From assembly GCA_964536415.1 (NCBI GenBank), contig CAZHXN010000113.1:1-11182 (forward strand): a DNA stretch of 11,182 nt, written 5' to 3'. Below are positions 1 through 6,182 of this stretch, in pieces. The notes beneath the pieces are model-generated. The model worked only from the letters and a program-made list of their open reading frames with translations, was not told where the DNA came from and made no database searches. Each line of letters begins with the position of its first letter. Position 1 is the stretch's first letter. Source of the DNA: Trichothermofontia sp964536415. GTDB lineage: Bacteria; Cyanobacteriota; Cyanobacteriia; B231. A program made the translations under genes and the position numbers.

Positions 1-73
1 TAGCTTTTTGCACTGTTACACCAAAATCTCAGGAGAGCCAATTTATGATTGTCACAGATGCATAACTTTTCGT

Positions 74-621
74 ATGGCATTAAATCGTCAATCAATCAAA
101 GATATAGCTATTGACTTAAGAGCCGGTTTACAGCAACTTTCACAGCTAAAATTCGAGATAAATCGTGTAGAGTCAATTAATAAAAACGCCGATTTGGCGG
201 ACATTTTTTATGAAGATTTCGCTCTAAAACCAAATAATTTTTATACAGGATGTGAACGCATCTTCCGATTAATTCGCTCTGAACTCAATGGCAGTATCCC
301 CTCTGGCTTCGGCTGCCACAAGTATCTGTTAGAGTGCATGGAGTTGAAATCGGAACGATCGCCCAGGCGTGATGTCCAGGCAAACTGCCTATCAACTCAG
401 GGAATACTTAGGCTCCCGCCACATGGTGCAAACATTAACGGGTTTGAACTCGATCGCTCACAATTGACAAGCCAATTGATAAGCCAATTGAACAATATCC
501 AACGGGATGGAAGCGATTTGAGCAAGAACTGATCAGGTTTATCGATTGGTTAGAACGGTTGGCTGAAAATCTGGGGAAATTCTTAAACCTATACGATGGG
601 GTGGGCAGGTTAGACTGTTAG
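74..621 (+). pseudogene. HepT-like (HEPN) ribonuclease toxin, frameshifted remnant
   Basis: Seen: one frame from ATG 74 encodes a HepT-like N-terminus, including the block DIFYEDFALKPNNFYTGCER. After about base 367 that frame loses its resemblance. The frame starting at 369 takes over with VMSRQTAYQLREYLGSRHMV. From 431 the first frame resumes with NINGFELDRSQL. After about 490 a third frame gives QYPTGWKRFEQELIRFIDWL and runs to TAG at 619-621. The simplest history is one inserted base near 368, one lost base near 429-430 and one lost base near 490. The second lesion lies inside the region matching the family's R-H-V-V-R-N/H-I-Y catalytic block. Known: proteins of this group are HEPN toxins, usually paired with a MntA-like nucleotidyltransferase antitoxin. 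No intact partner is visible; the reading frame is open to the left edge, so the antitoxin or its remnant may lie just outside. Inference: the toxin is dead. Recognition comes from remembered family sequences, not from a search. Confidence 0.75.
461..491 (+). repeat. 12-bp tandem repeat, about 2.6 copies
   Basis: The unit CAATTGAYAAGC occurs at 461-472 and 473-484, differing at one base. It is followed by a partial copy, CAATTGA, at 485-491. In the toxin frame the repeat encodes QLTS-QLIS-QLNN. It sits directly before the third frame change of the HepT-like remnant. Slipped-strand replication is a reasonable cause of both the repeat and the nearby frame loss (inference). Confidence 0.8.
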
Positions 622-653
622 CCGGACTCGATCGCATTCCCCGCCTGTTGCCT

Positions 654-1574
654 ATGACTGCTGCCACCCTCCGTTATGCCTATTTCCCCGGTTGTGTTGC
701 CCAGGGAGCCTGCCGCGAACTGTACCAATCGACTCAGGCCCTCGCCGATGCCCTCCAGATTGAACTGGTGGAACTGAAACGAGCCGCCTGCTGTGGTTCT
801 GGCACCTTCAAGGAAGAGTCAACCCTGCTGGAAGATACGGTCAACGCTCGCAATCTTGCCCTGGCTGAGGAACTGAATCTGCCCTTGCTGACCCATTGCA
901 GTACGTGCCAGGGGGTGATCGGCCATGTGGATGAACGGCTCAAGCGGTTCCAGCAAACTGATCCGAACTACATCGAGCAGGTCAATGGCTTTTTGCAAAA
1001 GGAAGGCTGTTCCCCCTATCGCGGTAGCACGGAGGTGAAGCATCTCCTGTGGGCCTTGGTGGGGGATTATGGCCTTGAGCGACTGGCCCAGCGGGTTACC
1101 CAGACGCTCTCTGGACTCAAGTGTGCAGCCTTTTATGGCTGCTATCTGCTACGGGCACAGGACCAGTTACCCTACGATGACCCCCTGCAACCGGCGTCGA
1201 TGGAGCGAGTCTTTAGCGCGCTGGGGGCCACACCGGTTTACTACCGTGGACGTACCCAGTGCTGTGGCTGGCCGATTTCCAGCTATGCCACTCCCGAATC
1301 GTTTAGGATGGCCGGTCAACATATTCAGGCGGCGATCGCGGCGGGGGCAGACTGTCTGGTCACCCCCTGCCCGCTCTGTCACCTGCAACTGGACTCGCGC
1401 CAACCGGAAATTGCCGCCGCGATCGGGCAAAAACTAGACCTGCCAGTTCTGCATCTCCCTCAACTGGTGTGCCTTGCTCTGGGGTTAGAGCCGCACCAAC
1501 TGGGTCTGGATCGCCATATGGTTTCGACGCGATCGGTTTGGCAAAAACTTCAGTCGCATCAGACCGTGGGATAG
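654..1574 (+). CDS. HdrB-like protein with two cysteine-rich CCG domains
   Basis: A 306-residue protein with two copies of the CCG (PF02754-type) cysteine motif. The first copy is C14, C46-C47 and C82-x2-C85. The second is C163, C203-C204 and C239-x2-C242, so both are complete with near-identical spacing. Known: this architecture is that of heterodisulfide reductase subunit B and the SdhE/GlpC-type subunits. There it binds an unusual Fe-S cluster or does thiol-disulfide redox chemistry. Cyanobacterial orthologues are usually named HdrB-like, although cyanobacteria have no methanogenic CoM-CoB pathway, so the true substrate is unknown. No membrane segment or signal peptide is seen, so the protein is probably cytoplasmic. 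ATG 654 was chosen over TTG 648, two codons upstream, because it is the stronger start. It begins 32 bases after the toxin remnant and has no obvious Shine-Dalgarno sequence. No HdrA, HdrC or succinate dehydrogenase gene lies next to it. Confidence 0.9.
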   Translation: MTAATLRYAYFPGCVAQGACRELYQSTQALADALQIELVELKRAACCGSGTFKEESTLLEDTVNARNLALAEELNLPLLTHCSTCQGVIGHVDERLKRFQQTDPNYIEQVNGFLQKEGCSPYRGSTEVKHLLWALVGDYGLERLAQRVTQTLSGLKCAAFYGCYLLRAQDQLPYDDPLQPASMERVFSALGATPVYYRGRTQCCGWPISSYATPESFRMAGQHIQAAIAAGADCLVTPCPLCHLQLDSRQPEIAAAIGQKLDLPVLHLPQLVCLALGLEPHQLGLDRHMVSTRSVWQKLQSHQTVG

Positions 1575-1619
1575 GCCACTGGCCTGTCCCTGGGTTCTCC
1601 GTCACCGGCCTTCCCAGGG
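1573..1619 (+). terminator. Possible terminator: two stem-loops after the HdrB-like gene
   Basis: AGGCC-ACT-GGCCT (1573-1585) overlaps the stop codon. CCCTGGG at 1588-1594 pairs perfectly with CCCAGGG at 1613-1619 across an 18-base loop. No T-run follows, so a classical intrinsic terminator is not shown, only a position and structures that would suit one. Confidence 0.3.
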
Positions 1620-1698
1620 CAATAGCCGCCCGCCAAGATGTCAAGATTTATGAACTCCGATCGCCCCCCAGCGGAAAGGGTCAACCCCTGCGATAGAG

Positions 1699-1717
1699 TG
1701 TAAACTTGGGATTTACA
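1699..1717. promoter_or_regulatory. Perfect dyad TGTAAA-N7-TTTACA, candidate operator
   Basis: TGTAAA at 1699-1704 and TTTACA at 1712-1717 are exact reverse complements separated by seven bases. The dyad lies in the 249-base gap before hemC, about 107 bases upstream of its start. The symmetry and spacing resemble a site for a dimeric regulator. I cannot assign a regulator: the GTA/TAC spacing is 11 bases, not the 8 required for NtcA. Confidence 0.4.
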
Positions 1718-1823
1718 TTGGCCTTTCGCAAGTTAAGTGTGCCGTGTCAGTGTTGCCCGCTGCACCGCCTCTGGTTTTTTGCCGCTTACGTTCATTTGTT
1801 CTAGAAAAAGCTACCAAGAAAGC

Positions 1824-2792
1824 ATGTCTACTGTTGCTAGTCCCGCCCGAACGGTTCGTATTGGCTCACGGAAAAGTCAATTGGCCTTGATTCAAACCTA
1901 TTGGGTGAAGGACCAACTCCAAACGCATTTTCCAGAGCGACAGTTTGAGGTTCAGGAAGTCAGCACAAAGGGAGATAAGATCCTGGATGTGGCCCTGTCA
2001 AAAATTGGCGATAAGGGGCTATTCACTAAGGAATTGGAGCAGGGAATTTTAGACGAGGAAACTGATTTTGCCGTTCATTCCCTCAAGGATGTCCAAACCA
2101 AATTAGCTGAGGGTTTGATCCTGGGGTGTATTACAGAACGGGAAGATCCCTCGGATGCGCTGGTTGTGCATGAAAAGTATCAAAATCATCGGCTGGAAAC
2201 CCTGCCCGATGGGGCCGTGGTGGGCACCTCATCGCTGCGGCGTTTGGCCCAGTTGCGCCACCATTTTCCCAAGTTGACGTTTAAAGATATTCGCGGCAAT
2301 TTGAATACTCGCCTTGCTAAGTTAGATGCCGGTGAGTACGATGCCCTGATCCTGGCGACTTCTGGGATGAAACGGATGGGCTGGCACGATCGCATTCACC
2401 AAACCCTACCGCCGGAAATTTCCCTCCATGCTGTTGGTCAAGGTGCCCTGGGGATTGAATGCCGCGCCAATGATCCCGACATTCTCAGCCTGCTGAAGGT
2501 TATTGAGCATATTCCCACAACCCAAGCCTGCTTAGCAGAACGGGCCTTCCTGCGGGAGTTGGAAGGGGGTTGTCAGGTGCCGATCGGGGTTTATACCAGC
2601 ATCAACGATGGGAATCTCACCCTCACGGGGCTGGTAGCCAGTATCGATGGTCAACGGCTGGTGAAGGACAGTGTGACGGGGGCGGCGACCGAGCCAGAGG
2701 CGATCGGCATTGAATTAGGTCAACGCTTGCGCAGTCAAGGTGCCCAGGCCATTTTGGATGAAATCATCGCCACCAGTCGGACGGAACACTAA
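1824..2792 (+). CDS. hemC: Porphobilinogen deaminase (hydroxymethylbilane synthase)
   Basis: The enzyme joins four porphobilinogen molecules into hydroxymethylbilane, a shared step of heme, chlorophyll and bilin synthesis, in the cytoplasm. The 322-residue product is close to the usual family length. Seen: the N-terminal VRIGSRKSQLALIQT; the catalytic-loop aspartate D89 in AVHSLKDV; GTSSLRR at 134-140; DIRGNLNTRL at 155-164; and the dipyrromethane-cofactor cysteine C250 in ELEGGCQVPIG. All the usual active-site elements are present. ATG 1824 is preferred because homology starts just after it. The frame is open back to a GTG at 1737, but those 29 codons read like untranslated leader and match no HemC N-terminus. 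The ribosome-binding site is weak (AAGAAAG just upstream). A separate 249-base upstream region with a dyad at 1699-1717 suggests its own promoter. Confidence 0.96.
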   Translation: MSTVASPARTVRIGSRKSQLALIQTYWVKDQLQTHFPERQFEVQEVSTKGDKILDVALSKIGDKGLFTKELEQGILDEETDFAVHSLKDVQTKLAEGLILGCITEREDPSDALVVHEKYQNHRLETLPDGAVVGTSSLRRLAQLRHHFPKLTFKDIRGNLNTRLAKLDAGEYDALILATSGMKRMGWHDRIHQTLPPEISLHAVGQGALGIECRANDPDILSLLKVIEHIPTTQACLAERAFLRELEGGCQVPIGVYTSINDGNLTLTGLVASIDGQRLVKDSVTGAATEPEAIGIELGQRLRSQGAQAILDEIIATSRTEH

Positions 2793-2793
2793 C

Positions 2794-2813
2794 GCCCTCG
2801 ATCGCGAATGAGG
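2794..2813 (+). terminator. Weak stem-loop after hemC
   Basis: CCCTC and GAGGG form a five-pair GC-rich stem starting two bases after the hemC stop, with a ten-base loop and no T-run. It could attenuate read-through into the peroxiredoxin gene. The structure is short, and chance is a real alternative. Confidence 0.2.
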
Positions 2814-2856
2814 GTTGGTCCTTGCTAGGATTGCAACATATCGCAATATTTTGCTT

Positions 2857-2862
2857 AGGAGG
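2857..2862 (+). promoter_or_regulatory. Strong ribosome-binding site that fixes the peroxiredoxin start
   Basis: AGGAGG sits ten bases before ATG 2873. It is the best Shine-Dalgarno match I noticed next to a real gene in the window. It argues against the longer open frame that begins at 2822, whose extra 17 codons would span the site itself. Confidence 0.75.
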
Positions 2863-2872
2863 ATCGAGAACG

Positions 2873-3328
2873 ATGGCGATCGCGGTTGGCGACAAGGCTC
2901 CGGATATCACGTTGCCCGATGCATCGGGACAGCCGGTCAGTCTGAAGGACTTTCAGGGGAAAAAGACGGTGGTGTTGTACTTTTACCCCAAGGATGATAC
3001 GCCGGGTTGTACGAAGGAAGCCTGTAGTTTTCGAGACAGCTATACCGTTTTTCAGGAGGCGGGGGCTGAGGTGATTGGGGTGAGTAGTGATGATGTGGCT
3101 TCGCACCGCAAGTTCGCTGATCGCTACCAACTGCCCTTTACGCTCCTGAGTGATACCCATAATCAGGCGCGGAAAGCGTTTGGGGTACCTGCGACCCTGG
3201 GGTTGCTGCCTGGTCGGGTGACCTATGTGATTGATAAGAATGGCATTGTCCGCCACATCTTTAACTCGCAGCTTAACTTCCAGGGGCATATTGATGAGTC
3301 CCTGAAAATTGTCAAAAGTTTAGCGTGA
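2873..3328 (+). CDS. bcp: Thioredoxin-dependent peroxiredoxin, BCP/PrxQ type
   Basis: A 151-residue protein that reduces hydrogen peroxide and alkyl hydroperoxides using thioredoxin. Seen: the active-site block YPKDDTPGCTKEACSFRD, with peroxidatic C46 and a second cysteine, C51, five residues later. This C-x4-C spacing is the mark of PrxQ/BCP enzymes that form an intramolecular disulfide. GVSSDD (70s) and the thioredoxin-fold GLLPGRVTYVIDKNGIV follow as expected. There is no transit or signal peptide, so it is cytoplasmic. It lies 80 bases after hemC in the same direction, so co-transcription is possible but not shown. Cyanobacteria often carry several PrxQ paralogues, so the exact paralogue cannot be given. 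Confidence 0.94.
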   Translation: MAIAVGDKAPDITLPDASGQPVSLKDFQGKKTVVLYFYPKDDTPGCTKEACSFRDSYTVFQEAGAEVIGVSSDDVASHRKFADRYQLPFTLLSDTHNQARKAFGVPATLGLLPGRVTYVIDKNGIVRHIFNSQLNFQGHIDESLKIVKSLA

Positions 3329-3354
3329 AAGCCTCAGTGCTGACATTCCTTGGT

Positions 3355-3403
3355 GTGCTCCGTGTCTGAGTGGTGACCTGAACCACAGAGACACGGAGGG
3401 CAC
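3355..3403. repeat. Long imperfect inverted repeat between convergent genes
   Basis: The arms at 3355-3374 and 3382-3403 pair over about 20 bases around a seven-base loop. The core CCGTGTCT/AGACACGG is perfect, and the arms differ by a GA/AG mismatch and a two-base bulge. It lies between the stops of the peroxiredoxin (+) and the universal stress protein (-), where it could end transcription from both sides. The CAGAGACACGGAG-type wording resembles a dispersed intergenic repeat I recall from many bacterial genomes, including cyanobacteria (memory, not checked). Confidence 0.6.
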
Positions 3404-3409
3404 AGGGGA

Positions 3410-4243
3410 TCAGCTCTTGGTGCCACGGACCAAGAGCACTGGACAGTTAGCGTGAACGCGAACGTAGTCGGAGAGGGAGTCGCCTAAGAGACGATCGAGG
3501 TCGGGTAGGCTCTTGGCGATCGAGGGTCGGCGATCGGGGGACCCCAACACCAGGAGATCGGCGTTGAGTTCCTCTGCTGTTTGGCAGATCACTTCCCCAG
3601 CCCGCCCAGAGGCCAGTAAGGTTCGGGGTTCCAGCCCAGCCTTCTTGGCTTCAGCGGCGGCAGCGGTCAATACCGGATCGGCGTCTGGGCTAGTCACCGT
3701 ACTGGGAGGATTGACATGGAGCAATGACAACTGGGCACCCTTGATGTCCCGCAGCCAGGAGAGCGCATATTTCAAAGACTGGGTAGCCGCTGGGGAACCA
3801 TCCACGGCCACGAGGGCACGGTTGAGCCGCTTCACGTAGATGTCATCCTTAACCAAGAGCATTGGGCGGGAGGTCAGTTGGAAGACATACTGGCTCACTG
3901 AGTTTTGCAGAATTGACTGCAACCGACCCAGCGCACGGGACCCCATGATAATCAAATCGGCGTCTTCGTCGTCGGCCACTTCCAACACGACCATTTTCGG
4001 GTCGCCCTGCATAAGACGGGGGTTAATCTTGCTGGAGTCTACCTTGAGGGTTTCCACGGCCTTGGCCAGGATTTTACCGCCTTCTTCTAAACGCTCGGCC
4101 ATTCCCCGTGCGCCAAACTGGGGAGGAACGACATGCAGGACTGTCACGGATGCTTGCTGAAAACTGGGAAGTTCAATCAGCATATTAAGCATCTCTTCAC
4201 ACAGCCCTCTACCGGCAACTGTGATTAAAATCTTGTTAATCAT
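3410..4243 (-). CDS. Tandem universal stress protein (two UspA domains)
   Basis: A 277-residue protein made of two UspA-like alpha/beta domains, about residues 1-133 and 139-273. Each starts with a hydrophobic strand (KILITVAG; RALVAVDGS) and ends with the typical closing strand (RPMLLVKDD; CPVLLVRG). Known: Usp proteins help survival under stress, and some bind ATP through G-x2-G-x9-G-S/T. Here domain 1 reads GSRALGRLQSILQNS (101-115), with Ala and Asn where the second and third glycines belong. Domain 2 has GS at 234-235 and GDS at 254-256 but an enlarged gap between them. Inference: ATP binding is weak or absent in domain 1 and uncertain in domain 2. The start at 4243 gives the canonical N-terminal strand. 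It is transcribed divergently from the thioesterase gene across 109 bases. Confidence 0.9.
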   Translation of the reverse strand: MINKILITVAGRGLCEEMLNMLIELPSFQQASVTVLHVVPPQFGARGMAERLEEGGKILAKAVETLKVDSSKINPRLMQGDPKMVVLEVADDEDADLIIMGSRALGRLQSILQNSVSQYVFQLTSRPMLLVKDDIYVKRLNRALVAVDGSPAATQSLKYALSWLRDIKGAQLSLLHVNPPSTVTSPDADPVLTAAAAEAKKAGLEPRTLLASGRAGEVICQTAEELNADLLVLGSPDRRPSIAKSLPDLDRLLGDSLSDYVRVHANCPVLLVRGTKS

Positions 4244-4284
4244 GCGGCTGTTCTCGCCTTTGCGTTCTAAGTTTCTTTACCTAT

Positions 4285-4310
4285 ATTCAGGATACGCTGG
4301 CACCCTGAAT
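4285..4310. promoter_or_regulatory. Dyad ATTCAGG-N12-CCTGAAT between divergent genes
   Basis: ATTCAGG at 4285-4291 and CCTGAAT at 4304-4310 are exact reverse complements with 12 bases between. A second small dyad, CTGG/CCAG (4297-4300 and 4311-4314), is interleaved with it. The dyads lie in the 109-base gap that must hold both the USP (-) and thioesterase (+) promoters, so a shared operator is possible. No regulator can be named and no clear -10/-35 pair was found. Confidence 0.35.
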
Positions 4311-4352
4311 CCAGTATTTGAAGAGATGTAGTGTTTTGGAACAAATTGTAAA

Positions 4353-4877
4353 GTGTCTGATCCGCGTTTACCTTCCCCTGATTCGATACCCGATCGCGCC
4401 ATTCAACCCCACGCTTTTGCCACGGTGGATGAAAGCTGGTTTGAATACCCGGTACGGGCCAACCCCCACCACACCGACTATGGCGGTATTGTTTGGCATG
4501 GTTCCTACCTGACCTGGATGGAGGAGGCCCGTGTGGAGTGCCTACGTTCGATCGGGGTGGAGTTTAGTGATCTGGTGGCGATGGGCTGTGACCTGCCGGT
4601 GGTGGAGGTGGGCATGCGATATCACCGATCGCTGCTGATGGGTGAGATGGCGATCGTCCAAACCCGTATTAATGACATCGAGGGTGTTCGCATTCACTGG
4701 GATTACCGGATTCAATCGCCGCCGCCAGCAGCAGCGGATGCTGTTCCCATTACCTATGTGACGGCCAGGGTAACGCTAGTGGCCGTTGATCGCGATCGGG
4801 GCAAAATCCTGCGACGGCTACCGCCCAACGTTCAGGATGCCCTAACCAAAGTCGCCCGTCTCCATCGTCGCCCCTGA
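4353..4877 (+). CDS. Acyl-CoA thioesterase, hotdog fold (4HBT/YbgC type)
   Basis: A 174-residue protein predicted to hydrolyse an acyl- or aroyl-CoA thioester; the substrate is unknown. Seen: the motif PHHTDYGGIVWHGSYLTWME at residues 38-57, where D42 matches the catalytic aspartate of 4-hydroxybenzoyl-CoA thioesterases. It is followed by the long helix EARVECLRSIGVEF and the sheet segments RYHRSLLMGE, IHWDYRI and VTARVTLVAVD. The Pro/Ala-rich segment SPPPAAADAV (122-131) is a loop insertion. The GTG start at 4353 is the only reasonable one: a stop precedes it in frame at 4329-4331, and the next methionine falls inside the catalytic domain. It resembles a conserved cyanobacterial family that differs from the known DHNA-CoA thioesterase (Slr0204 type), so I do not assign it to phylloquinone synthesis, although ndbB follows 98 bases later. 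Confidence 0.88.
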   Translation: MSDPRLPSPDSIPDRAIQPHAFATVDESWFEYPVRANPHHTDYGGIVWHGSYLTWMEEARVECLRSIGVEFSDLVAMGCDLPVVEVGMRYHRSLLMGEMAIVQTRINDIEGVRIHWDYRIQSPPPAAADAVPITYVTARVTLVAVDRDRGKILRRLPPNVQDALTKVARLHRRP

Positions 4878-4975
4878 GCAGACGCAGCGGCAGGAGAGCA
4901 CCAGCAGGAAAAGCTCTGAGAAAATTGTCAACTTTCGCTAAGCTTGGGGAAGTGGCTCCCTAGGCGCGTGTGAAC

Positions 4976-6178
4976 ATGTCCCAACAACCGATCCGCATTT
5001 GTATCCTGGGTGGTGGCTTCGCGGGCCTCTATACGGCCTTGCGGCTTAGCCAATTTCCCTGGACCGAGACTGAAAAGCCCGATATTGTCCTTGTCGATCA
5101 GCACGATCGCTTTGTGTTCCTCCCCCTGCTCTATGAGTTAATGACGGGGGAGTTGGAAACCTGGGAGATTGCCCCCCCCTTCAGTGAATTGTTGGCTGGG
5201 ACGGGGGTTCATTTCCAGCAAGACACGGTGACGACGATTGACCTTGACACGCAACAGGTCAACCTGCGATCGGGATTAACGCTCCCCTACGATCGCCTAG
5301 TTCTCGCCCTGGGGGGGGAAACACCGCTAACGAGTATCCCTGGGGCCAGTGAGTACGCATTTCCTTTCCGGACGCTGGCCGACGCCTATCGCTTGGAGGA
5401 ACGGCTGCGCGTGCTGGAGGCGGGACAGCAGGACAGCATTCGCGTGGCCATTGTTGGGGCGGGCTACAGTGGTGTTGAATTGGCCTGTAAGTTGGCTGAT
5501 CGCCTAGGCGATCGCGGTCGCTTGCGGCTGATTGAGAAAGGCGAACATGTGCTGCGATCGTCACCCGAATTTAACCGGGAGGCGGCCCTGCGTGCCCTGA
5601 GTGAGCGTCAAGTCTGGCTAGATCTCGAAACCACGGTGGCGGCGATCGGACCGGATGAAATTTCCCTCACCTATAAGGACACAACCGATACCCTGCCTGT
5701 GGATCTGGTGTTGTGGACGGTGGGTACCCGCGTGCCGACGGTCGTTCAGCAACTCTCCCTGAAAACCAACGCCAACGGCCAAATTGTCACCCACCCAACC
5801 CTGCAAGTCGTTGATCATTGCGAAATACTGGCCCTAGGGGATTTGGCGGCTACCCATGATGCGGCGGGGCAAGCGGTCCCCACCACAGCCCAAGCCGCTA
5901 TCCAACAGGCCGACTACGCCGCCTGGAACCTGTGGGCCGATCTGACCCAGCGTCCCCTGCTCCCCTTCCGTTATCAACCCCTGGGGGAAATGCTCACCCT
6001 GGGAATCGACAATGCCACCCTCACGGGGTTAGGACTCAAACTCGACGGCCTGCCAGCCTTACTCCTGCGGCGGCTAGCCTATCTCTACCGGCTACCCAGT
6101 CGGCAACATCAACTGCGGGTGGGCTTTAACTGGATCACCCGTCCGCTCGCGGATTGGCTACTGAGTTTATCGCGATAG
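4976..6178 (+). CDS. ndbB: Type-2 NAD(P)H dehydrogenase, NdbB-like demethylphylloquinone reductase
   Basis: A 400-residue FAD-dependent oxidoreductase. Seen: the FAD-binding Rossmann motif GGGFAG (12-17), followed by the acidic strand end VLVDQ; the NAD(P)H motif GAGYSG (161-166) with ALIEK-like strand RLIEKGE; the second FAD contact LALGD (285-289); and the C-terminal YQPLGEMLTLG with a hydrophobic, Arg-rich tail suited to membrane attachment. The extended match to Synechocystis Slr1743 as I remember it (DRFVFLPLLYEL, ETWEIAPPF, PTTAQ, YRLPSRQHQL) points to NdbB. Known: NdbB reduces demethylphylloquinone before the last methylation of vitamin K1. ATG 4976 was chosen; GTG 4970, two codons upstream in frame, is also possible. 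Its stop is only 4 bases from the stop of the opposing ubiD, so the two transcripts must overlap at their 3' ends. Confidence 0.9.
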   Translation: MSQQPIRICILGGGFAGLYTALRLSQFPWTETEKPDIVLVDQHDRFVFLPLLYELMTGELETWEIAPPFSELLAGTGVHFQQDTVTTIDLDTQQVNLRSGLTLPYDRLVLALGGETPLTSIPGASEYAFPFRTLADAYRLEERLRVLEAGQQDSIRVAIVGAGYSGVELACKLADRLGDRGRLRLIEKGEHVLRSSPEFNREAALRALSERQVWLDLETTVAAIGPDEISLTYKDTTDTLPVDLVLWTVGTRVPTVVQQLSLKTNANGQIVTHPTLQVVDHCEILALGDLAATHDAAGQAVPTTAQAAIQQADYAAWNLWADLTQRPLLPFRYQPLGEMLTLGIDNATLTGLGLKLDGLPALLLRRLAYLYRLPSRQHQLRVGFNWITRPLADWLLSLSR

Positions 6179-6182
6179 GCGT

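Noticed and set aside
8..532. An intact 174-codon gene at the left edge
   Set aside because: The frame loses family similarity between about 368 and 430 and after about 490, while other frames carry the missing segments; it is better read as a frameshifted remnant.
1699..1717. NtcA binding site upstream of hemC
   Set aside because: NtcA needs GTA-N8-TAC; here the spacing between GTA and TAC is 11.
1737..1823. GTG start for hemC 29 codons upstream
   Set aside because: The extra residues match no HemC N-terminus; the family's first strand begins shortly after ATG 1824.
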